Assembly (NCBI GenBank): GCA_017958705.1
Contig: JAGDCE010000385.1
Location: forward strand, 1 to 5,798
DNA from: Clostridia bacterium
Lineage (GTDB): Bacteria; Bacillota; Clostridia; Oscillospirales; CAG-272
Length of the DNA stretch: 5,798 bases
Reading direction: 5' to 3'
The position numbers and the translations under genes were made by a program. The notes beneath the pieces were generated by a model. That model saw nothing but the letters and a program-made list of their open reading frames with translations. It ran no database searches and was not told where the DNA came from. Below, one piece after another: positions 1 to 5,437 of the stretch. The stretch's first letter is position 1; each line of letters opens with the position of its first letter.

Positions 1-149
1 ACGAATTGAAGAAGCAAGTTCAGAACTACGTCAAGACGCACACCGCGCCGTATAAGTACCCGCGCATCGTGGAGTTCGTCGACGAGCTGCCAAAGACCAT
101 CAGCGGCAAGATCCGCCGCGTCGACATCAGAAAAGAAGACGCGAAATAA
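1..149 (+). CDS. AMP-forming acyl-CoA synthetase, C-terminal end (5' partial)
   Basis: The first complete codon is at 3 and the frame stays open to a TAA at 147-149, giving the last 48 residues of a protein whose start lies outside the window. The visible tail contains YKYPRIVEF, ELPKT and TISGKIRR, the hallmark of the mobile C-terminal subdomain of the ANL superfamily (acetyl-CoA and medium-chain acyl-CoA synthetases). The lysine of SGK (codon 108-110) is the conserved residue needed for the adenylation half-reaction and, in Acs-type enzymes, the site silenced by acetylation. These enzymes activate a carboxylic acid with ATP to an acyl-adenylate and then form acyl-CoA in the cytoplasm. The KYPR context is more like the medium-chain/benzoate (ACSM-like) branch than classical acetyl-CoA synthetase, but 48 residues cannot settle the substrate. 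It is the last gene of its unit, since a terminator follows 16 bp after the stop. Confidence 0.88.
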   Translation, partial: ELKKQVQNYVKTHTAPYKYPRIVEFVDELPKTISGKIRRVDIRKEDAK

Positions 150-165
150 ATAATCGACCAAATGC

Positions 166-198
166 AAAAGACGGACCGTATCTCCGGCCCGTCTTTTT
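166..198 (+). terminator. Intrinsic terminator of the acyl-CoA synthetase gene
   Basis: AAAAGACGG (166-174) pairs with CCGTCTTTT (189-197). An inner CCG/CGG pair (176-178/185-187) stacks across one A-C mismatch, closing a six-base loop. The 3' arm runs directly into a five-T tract (194-198). The hairpin starts 16 bp after the stop codon, as expected for Rho-independent termination of the upstream gene. Confidence 0.9.
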
Positions 199-205
199 GT
201 ATGAT

Positions 206-239
206 AAACAAAACTAAGGGGCTGCCTTTCAGCAGCCCC
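206..239 (-). terminator. Minus-strand intrinsic terminator of the putative ncRNA
   Basis: On the minus strand GGGGCTGC (239-232) and GCAGCCCC (225-218) form a perfect 8-bp GC-rich stem with a six-base loop. It is followed by the T-rich stretch TTAGTTTTGTTT (217-206). The T-tract lies on the minus-strand side only; reading plus, the hairpin is followed by GTGCGTTG, so it is a minus-strand terminator. It ends transcription coming from the promoter at 577-605 and faces the acyl-CoA synthetase terminator back-to-back. Confidence 0.8.
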
Positions 240-440
240 GTGCGTTGTTAGGTACAATCACAATTAAGAACCTTTCTCAAGTCCGCAGCGTGCGGGATAA
301 GCGGAAAATCTGAGTAACTTAGGTCTCCTTGGTGATTTCTCCTTTTCGCTTATTTTGTTCTTGTACGTCGGCGGCGCGCTTCTCGATATTGCCCGATAGA
401 GCGCCGCGGTATTCAAATGAAGTGACCGCCCTGATCCGAG

Positions 441-509
441 TCAGGCGGTTTCAACGAGAGCGCCGCCTGCACAACGCGCCGCCGACGTGGCGGTATTTGA
501 GGTGTACAT
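441..509 (-). CDS. Possible 22-codon mini-ORF inside the putative ncRNA
   Basis: Within the predicted transcript an ATG at 509-507 is preceded, eight bases upstream, by a purine-rich AAAGGAAAGGGGG that could serve as a ribosome site. The frame runs 22 codons to a TGA at 443-441, giving a peptide beginning MYTSNTATSA and ending GGALVETA. It has no membrane segment, charge pattern or motif I recognise. The 3' part of the frame overlaps bases predicted to pair in the long 475-488/365-378 helix, so translation would disrupt the RNA fold. It could be a small peptide, a leader peptide, or chance; chance is the default. Confidence 0.15.
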   Translation of the reverse strand: MYTSNTATSAARCAGGALVETA

Positions 510-576
510 GGGAATCGCCCCCTTTCCTTTCCGACGAAATATCCCTTCCGGGAGTCCGTCTGTTCTTTACGGTTAT

Positions 577-605
577 ATTGTAACAGACGGATGTGCAAAT
601 GTCAA
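577..605 (-). promoter_or_regulatory. Consensus sigma70 promoter driving the putative ncRNA
   Basis: Read on the minus strand, TTGACA (605-600) is followed after exactly 17 bp by TACAAT (582-577): a perfect -35 box and a five-of-six -10 box at the optimal spacing. The start of transcription would be about 568-570. The upstream flank (606-640) consists almost entirely of A/T runs and would act as an UP element on this strand. The strength suggests high, largely constitutive expression. No operator-like repeat overlaps the boxes. Confidence 0.85.
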
Positions 606-864
606 TAGTTTTTTTCTAAAAATATAATTTTTTTTGTTAAAAACACATAATCCACGTTTGCGGGTTATCAATGAAGCCGTTTTTTCCTGACAACCGGACC
701 TCTGTTTTGTATTTTAAAAGGCGGTAATTGCAGTAAAATATCACAAATCAATAAAAATATCACATAACGACAAGAATAATGAGCTGTATTCTGATAAAAT
801 ATATACGAAAATGTGGTTTTATGCGCTTTTTTGCGATCATAGTTATACTTCTGGAGGAAAACCG
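606..864 (+). promoter_or_regulatory. AT-rich upstream region of the glucanase gene
   Basis: This 259-bp stretch separates the divergent ncRNA promoter from the glucanase start codon and contains no plausible gene. It has poly-T/poly-A runs at 609-642, a weak imperfect inverted repeat at 647-668 (ATAATCC/GGGTTAT around an eight-base spacer) and the 11-bp direct repeat annotated separately. Several TAAAAT/TATATA-like -10 candidates occur (for example 795-805), but none has a good -35 at 16-18 bp, so I cannot name a promoter. A non-consensus or activator-dependent promoter would fit a substrate-induced glucanase. The ribosome site GGAGG (853-857) lies 7 bp before the ATG at 865. Confidence 0.55.
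735..764 (+). repeat. 11-bp direct repeat upstream of the glucanase
   Basis: AAAATATCACA occurs at 735-745 and again, identically, at 754-764, a 19-bp period close to two helical turns. The AT-rich context raises the chance of coincidence, but the TATCACA part is not simple A/T. Its place about 100-130 bp upstream of the start codon suits a tandem activator or repressor site. No known operator consensus is assigned. Confidence 0.4.
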
Positions 865-3800
865 ATGAAAATTGTCAAACGGATCATTTCGGCCGCTTTG
901 TGCCTTGCCCTGCTTCTGCCCGCGGCGATAATTCCCGCTTCCGCCGCAGGCGGAGCTGAACTCGAACAGCTTTATTCGCAAGCGGCCGCTTTGCTTTACT
1001 GCGACGGGACACACGCTTCGCGCAGACAGCTGAAGGCGGCCTACGACGCCGCCGGAGCAATCATCAAGGAAAGCTCCGCACCTTTGGCCGACGTCAACTC
1101 CGCGAAATCCCTGCTCACCGCCGCGCTCAACGGATACGTTCCCGTCGCCTCGCCCGAAAGGTGCGACGTCGCCGGCTTCGCTGCTTGGGACGCCGCGACC
1201 GTTTCCTCCTTTACCGACACCTCCGGATGCGCGGTCTTTTATGACGCCGAGGCTTCAAACGGCCCCGCCGTCAAGATCGTGACCGCCGGCAAGAGCACGG
1301 CGTTCTTTTCAAACGCAGCTTCCGATTCCGCGGTCGACGGCTCCCCGGTATTCACCGCGAATATTGCCGACACGGCGGGCCTGCGCTTTTTCGCCGACTT
1401 TACCGATCTTTCGCTCGTGAGCACGATGAGCGTTTCCGTCGGCGTCAGAAGCGCAGACGGCAGAAAGACCTACACCGCGGCAGGGATACCCGTCAAAAAC
1501 GGCTACGTCGCTATAGACTGGGAGTTCTTCACCGCGGACTACGACGCGGTCGGCACCGGCGTCGATCTCGAGAACCTCAATTACATAGCGTTTTCCTTTG
1601 ACGGAGTGAAACCCGGCTTCATTGCCCGCGTGTCCGACCTGCACTGCTTCAACGAAGATATCCTCTCCTCCGAAAAGCGGGAATACCAAGAAGTCAAGGC
1701 CGTCTCCGTATCCTCCAACAGTTACTATAAAATAGTTGACACGTCGTCCGATCTCGCGCTCACCGTCTCCCCCGCCACAACCGACACGCAAAGAATGACC
1801 TCGACCGGTTATGAAAACCGCCTTGTCAACAAGCAGTCGGGCCTCGAGGTAACGATGCAGGCGCGCCGCGACTGCGACCCCTGCCAGGAATGGCAGATAT
1901 ACCGCCTCGCCGACGGCACCTTCAAGATAATCAACAAAGACAGTTCCCTTGCGCTTTCCGCGTCTTATAACGTGCTCAACTACAAGCTCTCCGTCGAGGT
2001 ATTAAACCTCAACGATACCAGTCAGGACTGGAGAGTCGCGAGATCTTCAAACGGCTTCAAAATATCTCTCACGTCGGCCTCTTCCATGTATCTCAATTAC
2101 ACCAGCAATTCGCTGAAGGCGTCGGTCGTCCAGCAGGTCTGGGACGTTTATGAGTGCGTTTACGGAACGTGGGATCAGGTATGGAACGACGAGTTCGACG
2201 GCGACGCGGTCGATCGCAGCAAGTGGTACGTATACAACACGCACAACCGCGGCGACACAGAGCCCGTGTTCTTCAGAGACCACCCCAACAACGTCTACGT
2301 CAGCAACGGCGACCTTGTGATCGTCTCGAGAAAAGAGAATTACAGCGGTTTCCCGATGACGGGCGCTTATCTGACGACAGAGGGCCATTTCTACATGTCC
2401 TACGGCAAGGTCGAGATGCGCGCTAAGCTGCCGACCGGCTACTGGATCTGGCCCGCGCTCTGGATGATGGGCGTCAACGGCACCTGGCCGCAGTGCGGCG
2501 AGATCGATATAATGGAGCTCGTAGGCGGTGACAAAGAGGATTCCAAGCTTTACGGCACGCTGCACTGGACTTCCGACTACTCCGACGGCGGCTATGAGTT
2601 CGTCAAGGGCGTTGAGATATATAACAAGAACAACGTCAGCCTCGGAGACGCATATCACACGTACGGGCTCGAATGGGAGCAAAACCAGCTCCGCATTTAC
2701 TTTGACGGCATGCAGTACGTCTCGATGAATCTGAATACCGACAGCATGCGCTGGGGCTACGGCGACAACCCGCATTATCTGATACTCAACACCTCCATCC
2801 GCGGTCCCGGAAACAACGAGATCTATGAAAACACCGCGGATACGTCGGAGTATTATATAGACTACGTACGCGTTTCAAAGCGCTCCTCAGACATGTCCGT
2901 TTCCGCCGAGACGGTAGAACTCGACGCCGTTGAAGGCACAAAGATCGTAAGCGGCATCGGCGATAAAGGCGCTTCCAAGGTCGCCGCATCCCCTAACGGC
3001 GATTACATCACGGTCGTTGAACGCGAAGGCAGGATATTCCAGCACAACGCAAAGACCGGTGAAAGAGAGTATTACGAAAACACCGAAGCGGGCCCCCTTT
3101 ACGCCATCGAATACTCAAAGAGCGGCAAATACTTCGCCGCGGGATCGAGAGCGAGCGGCATCGTTATCTACAAGTCCGCGAATCTGTCCAAAAGAGTCTA
3201 CGCGAGCGCTCCCGGCGTTTATTTCGAAGCGCTTAAGTTCTCGCCAGACGAATCGGTCATCTATGCCGGCGGCAGAAACGACCACCAGGCGGACGGAGCG
3301 GCCGATAACAGATATCTTTACGTTTTCAGCACTTCCGGCGGCAACCTGCGCAAGAAGATTTATATCGGTTCCGACGTCAGAGCGATATCCGTTTCCGACG
3401 ACGGGGCCTTGATCGCCGCGGGAACGTCATCCGGCAAAATCTACGTTATCGACGCCGCTTCCCTCGAGGTGATAAGAGACGTCGATATGGGCGCGACCGT
3501 TCGCGGGATCGAATTCCTCCCGAACGACACAAGATTCGCCGCTTCAAACGAAGCCGGCGATATCGCGGTTTATGACGCGGCGACCGGCGCAACGACAATG
3601 ACAGTTGAAAATCCCGACGGCGCTTCCGTCTCCTGCATCGACGTATCCCCTGACGGCAGCAGACTCGTCGCGTCGTCGAGCGACAACAACGCCAGGCTCT
3701 TCGACCTCGGCAGCGGCAGACTCATCGCGCTGCTTGACGGCTTCACGCAGATGACGACTTCCGCGAAATTCTCGTTCGACGGCAACCGCATCGCCGTTTG

Positions 3801-5340
3801 CTCGCTCGACGGGACTGTGCGCGTATACGACAGAAGCGGAGGCCTGCTCAACGTCCTCGTCGCGACCGCGACCGGCAAAAAAGGAACGAGTCTCGCGGAC
3901 GTCGCTATATCCGCAGACGGCTCCTACGTGCTCGCGGCCCCGATACAGCAAAACGACACTGCCTATTTCTGGAAGATCCTTCCGATGACGAATAAGACTC
4001 CGCTTTATAACGCGATACTTGCCGCTAAGGAGATCAACGTATCGGAATACACGCATGAAAGCGTCGCCGCGCTGCGCCTGGCTCTGGAAAGCGCCAACGA
4101 ACAGCTCCGCGACAACGCTCCGACCGACGAAGCGATAGCGGAACGCGTCGCGGCGATAAACAGCGCCGCGAACCGCCTGGTCAAACTCCCCGGCAGCAGC
4201 GCGGTCCTGCACGGTTTCGAAGGCTGGACCTCCGAAGACGTTGCGCAGATGTCCGTTACGAAAGCCTCCTTGAGCCTCACCTCGTCTTCGATCTCCGTGA
4301 CCCCGAACGTGACGCAGTCCCTGTGCATAAACGCGAGCTCGACTACGGCGTGGAAAATGTTCAACACCACGAGCGACGGAGAGGTCGTCGGGCAGAACCC
4401 GTTCGGCGCGGACCTTTCGAACAGCGACGGTATCTCGATCTGGGCGAAGGGATTGACAAAAGAGCAGTCTAACGGCGTGATTTACATCGGCTATACCGGC
4501 GATGAAGGCAGCTTCATGTTCAGCGCTTCCCTGCCGAAGATCACCACGACCGGCGAATATATCAACATACCATTCTCGGATTTCACCCACTATTCCGGCG
4601 AAGAAACGCTCGATCTGACGAAGCTCAACACCATCGGTTTCTCCGGCAAGGGCGCTAAGGGAATGTTAGTTTTCACCGAACTCACAGCGTATACCGAACC
4701 GGGCGAAACGCCTGTCATTTCCGGCGTCGCCGACGGCGCGAACTATGATATTACGGAAAGCGAAGCGCCTTCCGCGTCCTGGGACAGCGGTATGGCTTTC
4801 CTCGACGGCGAATACTACGTCGCAGGGACGCCCATCTCGACCGCGGGCACTCACGTGCTGACCGTTAACAACCACGGCACCGAAGCTACCGTGACATTCA
4901 CAGTGACCGACGAAACACCCGCGCCTGTTATCAGCGGCGTATCCGAGCGTCAGGTCTTCGACCTGCTGAACGGCGAAACCGCGGCGCCTTCGTGGAACGT
5001 CGGTACGGCGACGCTGAACGGAACGCCTTACGACGGCGCGCCGGTACATAAGGTCGGCGAATACACGCTGACCGTTACGAACGGCTACAAATCGGCGTCG
5101 GTATTCTTCATAATGATCGACACTTCGGAGAACCAGCCGATCTACACGAAGGGCGATATGGACAAGGACGGCGAGATCACCGTCGCGGACGCGCTCAAAG
5201 CGCTGCGTATCGCGGCAAAGCTCGTCCGGCCTACGGAGGAGGATATGCTGATAGGCGACACCGACAACGACGGCGAGATCACCGTTGCAGACGCGCTGAA
5301 GATCCTCCGCGTCGCCGCCAAACTCGCCGCGTCGATCTGA
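865..5340 (+). CDS. Secreted multidomain GH16 beta-glucanase with WD40-like propeller and dockerin
   Basis: The 1491-residue product probably cleaves beta-1,3-glucan outside the cell. ATG 865 is chosen over the in-frame ATG at 811 because GGAGG precedes it by 7 bp and it begins a clear signal peptide (MKIVKR, hydrophobic core, ASA|A at 27/28). Domains by residue: FIVAR-like helices 30-93; jelly-roll-like module about 98-264; ricin-type trefoil 283-432 with QxW at 341-343, 387-389 and 424-426; GH16 436-672; eight WD40-like repeats 705-1041; second FIVAR-like module 1045-1108; second jelly-roll-like module 1113-1277; Ig-like repeats 1282-1351 and 1353-1419; dockerin 1429-1489. The active site is EIDIME: E546 nucleophile, D548, E551 acid/base, with the extra Met typical of laminarinases rather than lichenases. 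WIWPALWM (527-534) is another GH16 hallmark. The frame is intact. GH16 and dockerin calls are firm; the exact glucan and the jelly-roll family are inferred. The gene appears monocistronic. Confidence 0.93.
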   Translation: MKIVKRIISAALCLALLLPAAIIPASAAGGAELEQLYSQAAALLYCDGTHASRRQLKAAYDAAGAIIKESSAPLADVNSAKSLLTAALNGYVPVASPERCDVAGFAAWDAATVSSFTDTSGCAVFYDAEASNGPAVKIVTAGKSTAFFSNAASDSAVDGSPVFTANIADTAGLRFFADFTDLSLVSTMSVSVGVRSADGRKTYTAAGIPVKNGYVAIDWEFFTADYDAVGTGVDLENLNYIAFSFDGVKPGFIARVSDLHCFNEDILSSEKREYQEVKAVSVSSNSYYKIVDTSSDLALTVSPATTDTQRMTSTGYENRLVNKQSGLEVTMQARRDCDPCQEWQIYRLADGTFKIINKDSSLALSASYNVLNYKLSVEVLNLNDTSQDWRVARSSNGFKISLTSASSMYLNYTSNSLKASVVQQVWDVYECVYGTWDQVWNDEFDGDAVDRSKWYVYNTHNRGDTEPVFFRDHPNNVYVSNGDLVIVSRKENYSGFPMTGAYLTTEGHFYMSYGKVEMRAKLPTGYWIWPALWMMGVNGTWPQCGEIDIMELVGGDKEDSKLYGTLHWTSDYSDGGYEFVKGVEIYNKNNVSLGDAYHTYGLEWEQNQLRIYFDGMQYVSMNLNTDSMRWGYGDNPHYLILNTSIRGPGNNEIYENTADTSEYYIDYVRVSKRSSDMSVSAETVELDAVEGTKIVSGIGDKGASKVAASPNGDYITVVEREGRIFQHNAKTGEREYYENTEAGPLYAIEYSKSGKYFAAGSRASGIVIYKSANLSKRVYASAPGVYFEALKFSPDESVIYAGGRNDHQADGAADNRYLYVFSTSGGNLRKKIYIGSDVRAISVSDDGALIAAGTSSGKIYVIDAASLEVIRDVDMGATVRGIEFLPNDTRFAASNEAGDIAVYDAATGATTMTVENPDGASVSCIDVSPDGSRLVASSSDNNARLFDLGSGRLIALLDGFTQMTTSAKFSFDGNRIAVCSLDGTVRVYDRSGGLLNVLVATATGKKGTSLADVAISADGSYVLAAPIQQNDTAYFWKILPMTNKTPLYNAILAAKEINVSEYTHESVAALRLALESANEQLRDNAPTDEAIAERVAAINSAANRLVKLPGSSAVLHGFEGWTSEDVAQMSVTKASLSLTSSSISVTPNVTQSLCINASSTTAWKMFNTTSDGEVVGQNPFGADLSNSDGISIWAKGLTKEQSNGVIYIGYTGDEGSFMFSASLPKITTTGEYINIPFSDFTHYSGEETLDLTKLNTIGFSGKGAKGMLVFTELTAYTEPGETPVISGVADGANYDITESEAPSASWDSGMAFLDGEYYVAGTPISTAGTHVLTVNNHGTEATVTFTVTDETPAPVISGVSERQVFDLLNGETAAPSWNVGTATLNGTPYDGAPVHKVGEYTLTVTNGYKSASVFFIMIDTSENQPIYTKGDMDKDGEITVADALKALRIAAKLVRPTEEDMLIGDTDNDGEITVADALKILRVAAKLAASI
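2170..2880 (+). other. GH16 catalytic domain (laminarinase-type)
   Basis: Residues 436-672 span the whole beta-jelly-roll catalytic core. They begin at the WNDEFDG motif (440-446), pass the YGKVEMRAKLP strand and the aromatic WIWPALWMM cleft segment, reach the catalytic E546-I-D548-I-M-E551, and end at YYIDYVRVSKR (663-673). All three acidic catalytic residues are present, so the enzyme should be active. The one-residue bulge in the catalytic strand is shared by laminarinases and many agarases/carrageenases. The overall sequence feel is that of endo-1,3-beta-glucanase (GH16_3-like), but subfamily assignment needs a profile search. Confidence 0.9.
2977..3987 (+). repeat. Eight WD40-like beta-propeller repeats inside the glucanase
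   Basis: Residues 705-1041 contain eight repeats of about 42 residues. Each has a strand ending near an SPDG-like turn, an AAGS-like segment and a closing strand such as IAVYDAATG, ARLFDLGSG or VRVYDRSGG. The turn positions are S709, S751, S793, S844, L885, S928, S970 and S1016, spacings 42, 42, 51, 41, 43, 42 and 46. Repeat 3 has a loop insertion around RNDHQADGAADNR. YD/FD replaces the classical WD dipeptide, as is common in bacterial propellers. Eight repeats suggest a seven- or eight-bladed ring; the exact closure cannot be told from sequence alone. Confidence 0.82.
4708..5121 (+). repeat. Two tandem Ig-like repeats in the glucanase
   Basis: Residues 1282-1351 and 1353-1419 are tandem copies with a 71-residue period. 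Each opens with PVISGV, has a central strand pair around a conserved Trp (SASWDSGMA / APSWNVGTA), then LDG/LNG plus a GT or Y element, and closes with G-x-x-x-LTV and a final beta strand (TVTFTVTD / SVFFIMID). They look like bacterial Ig-like spacer modules common in clostridial surface proteins and probably hold the enzymatic part away from the dockerin. Confidence 0.7.
5149..5331 (+). repeat. Dockerin: two calcium-binding F-hand repeats
   Basis: Residues 1429-1489 hold two near-identical calcium loops, GDMDKDGEITVAD and GDTDNDGEITVAD, with Asp at loop positions 1, 3, 5 and 12 (D1431/1433/1435/1442 and D1465/1467/1469/1476). Each is followed by the helix ALKxLRxAAKL. The period is 34 residues (102 bp); at DNA level GACGGCGAGATCACCGT is identical at 5167-5183 and 5269-5285. 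This is a complete type I-like dockerin at the extreme C terminus, the usual place, and should bind a cohesin. The cohesin-facing positions 10-11 are Val-Ala in both repeats. Confidence 0.9.
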
Positions 5341-5368
5341 TCGCTCTCAGAAACCGAAAAGTATAATT

Positions 5369-5402
5369 AAACAGGGCTCCCGAATGCGGGAGCCCTGTTT
5401 GT
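5369..5402. terminator. Bidirectional intrinsic terminator between convergent genes
   Basis: AAACAGGGCTCCCG (5369-5382) and CGGGAGCCCTGTTT (5387-5400) form a perfect 14-bp stem with a four-base AATG loop. Reading plus, it is followed by GTTTGTTTG; reading minus, the 3' arm GTTT runs into AATTATAC. It lies 28 bp after the glucanase stop and 35 bp beyond the stop of the convergent minus-strand gene, so it can serve both. Confidence 0.92.
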
Positions 5403-5437
5403 TTGTCCGGTTTTATATTTGCGGTATTCGCCGGCGC

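Larger units (their letters stand above)
206..570 (-). ncRNA. Putative structured non-coding RNA of about 365 nt, class unknown
   Basis: A consensus sigma70 promoter just upstream and a terminator at 239-206 delimit a minus-strand transcript of about 365 nt with no convincing protein gene. The sequence can fold strongly. Bases 475-488 and 365-378 are perfectly complementary over 14 bp and enclose a domain that includes a hairpin at 425-449 (ACCGCC/GGCGGT plus TGA/TCA). The 3' third forms a rod from 337 to 256: AATCAC/GTGATT, AAG/CTT, GACCT/AGGTT and CTCAG/TTGAG, capped by the CCGCA-CGC-TGCGG hairpin (295-283). Near the 5' end TCCC-GGAA-GGGA adds a small hairpin. I looked for signatures of RNase P RNA, tmRNA, the SRP RNA GGAAG loop, T-box and common riboswitches and saw none. 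6S RNA is not excluded but the length is large for it. No gene lies downstream on this strand before the convergent gene, so a leader/riboswitch role is unlikely unless the cognate gene was lost. Start and end are estimates. Confidence 0.6.

Noticed and set aside
206..570. Riboswitch or T-box leader
   Set aside because: No AGGGTGG T-box core, S-box, TPP, FMN or cobalamin signature was seen, and no minus-strand gene follows before the convergent gene.
413..598. 61-codon minus-strand open frame beginning MHIRLL
   Set aside because: Its start codon lies between the -35 and -10 boxes of the predicted promoter, so it would not be on the transcript. Composition is Arg-rich and there is no ribosome site or recognisable motif.
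647..668. Inverted repeat ATAATCC/GGGTTAT as a terminator or operator
   Set aside because: Only 7 bp with one G-T pair, no T-tract, and in AT-rich DNA where such matches are frequent.
811..864. Longer start for the glucanase at ATG 811
   Set aside because: No ribosome site upstream, the extension MWFYALFCDHS would precede and spoil the signal peptide, and the ATG at 865 has GGAGG at 7 bp.
2047..2775. 242-codon minus-strand open frame under the GH16 domain
   Set aside because: No family resemblance or start signal; it mirrors the conserved catalytic domain on the other strand.
3544..4590. Long minus-strand open frame (348 codons) antisense to the glucanase
   Set aside because: Arg/Val/Ala-rich low-quality translation lying entirely under well-defined WD40-like, FIVAR-like and jelly-roll modules; typical codon-bias shadow in a GC-rich gene.
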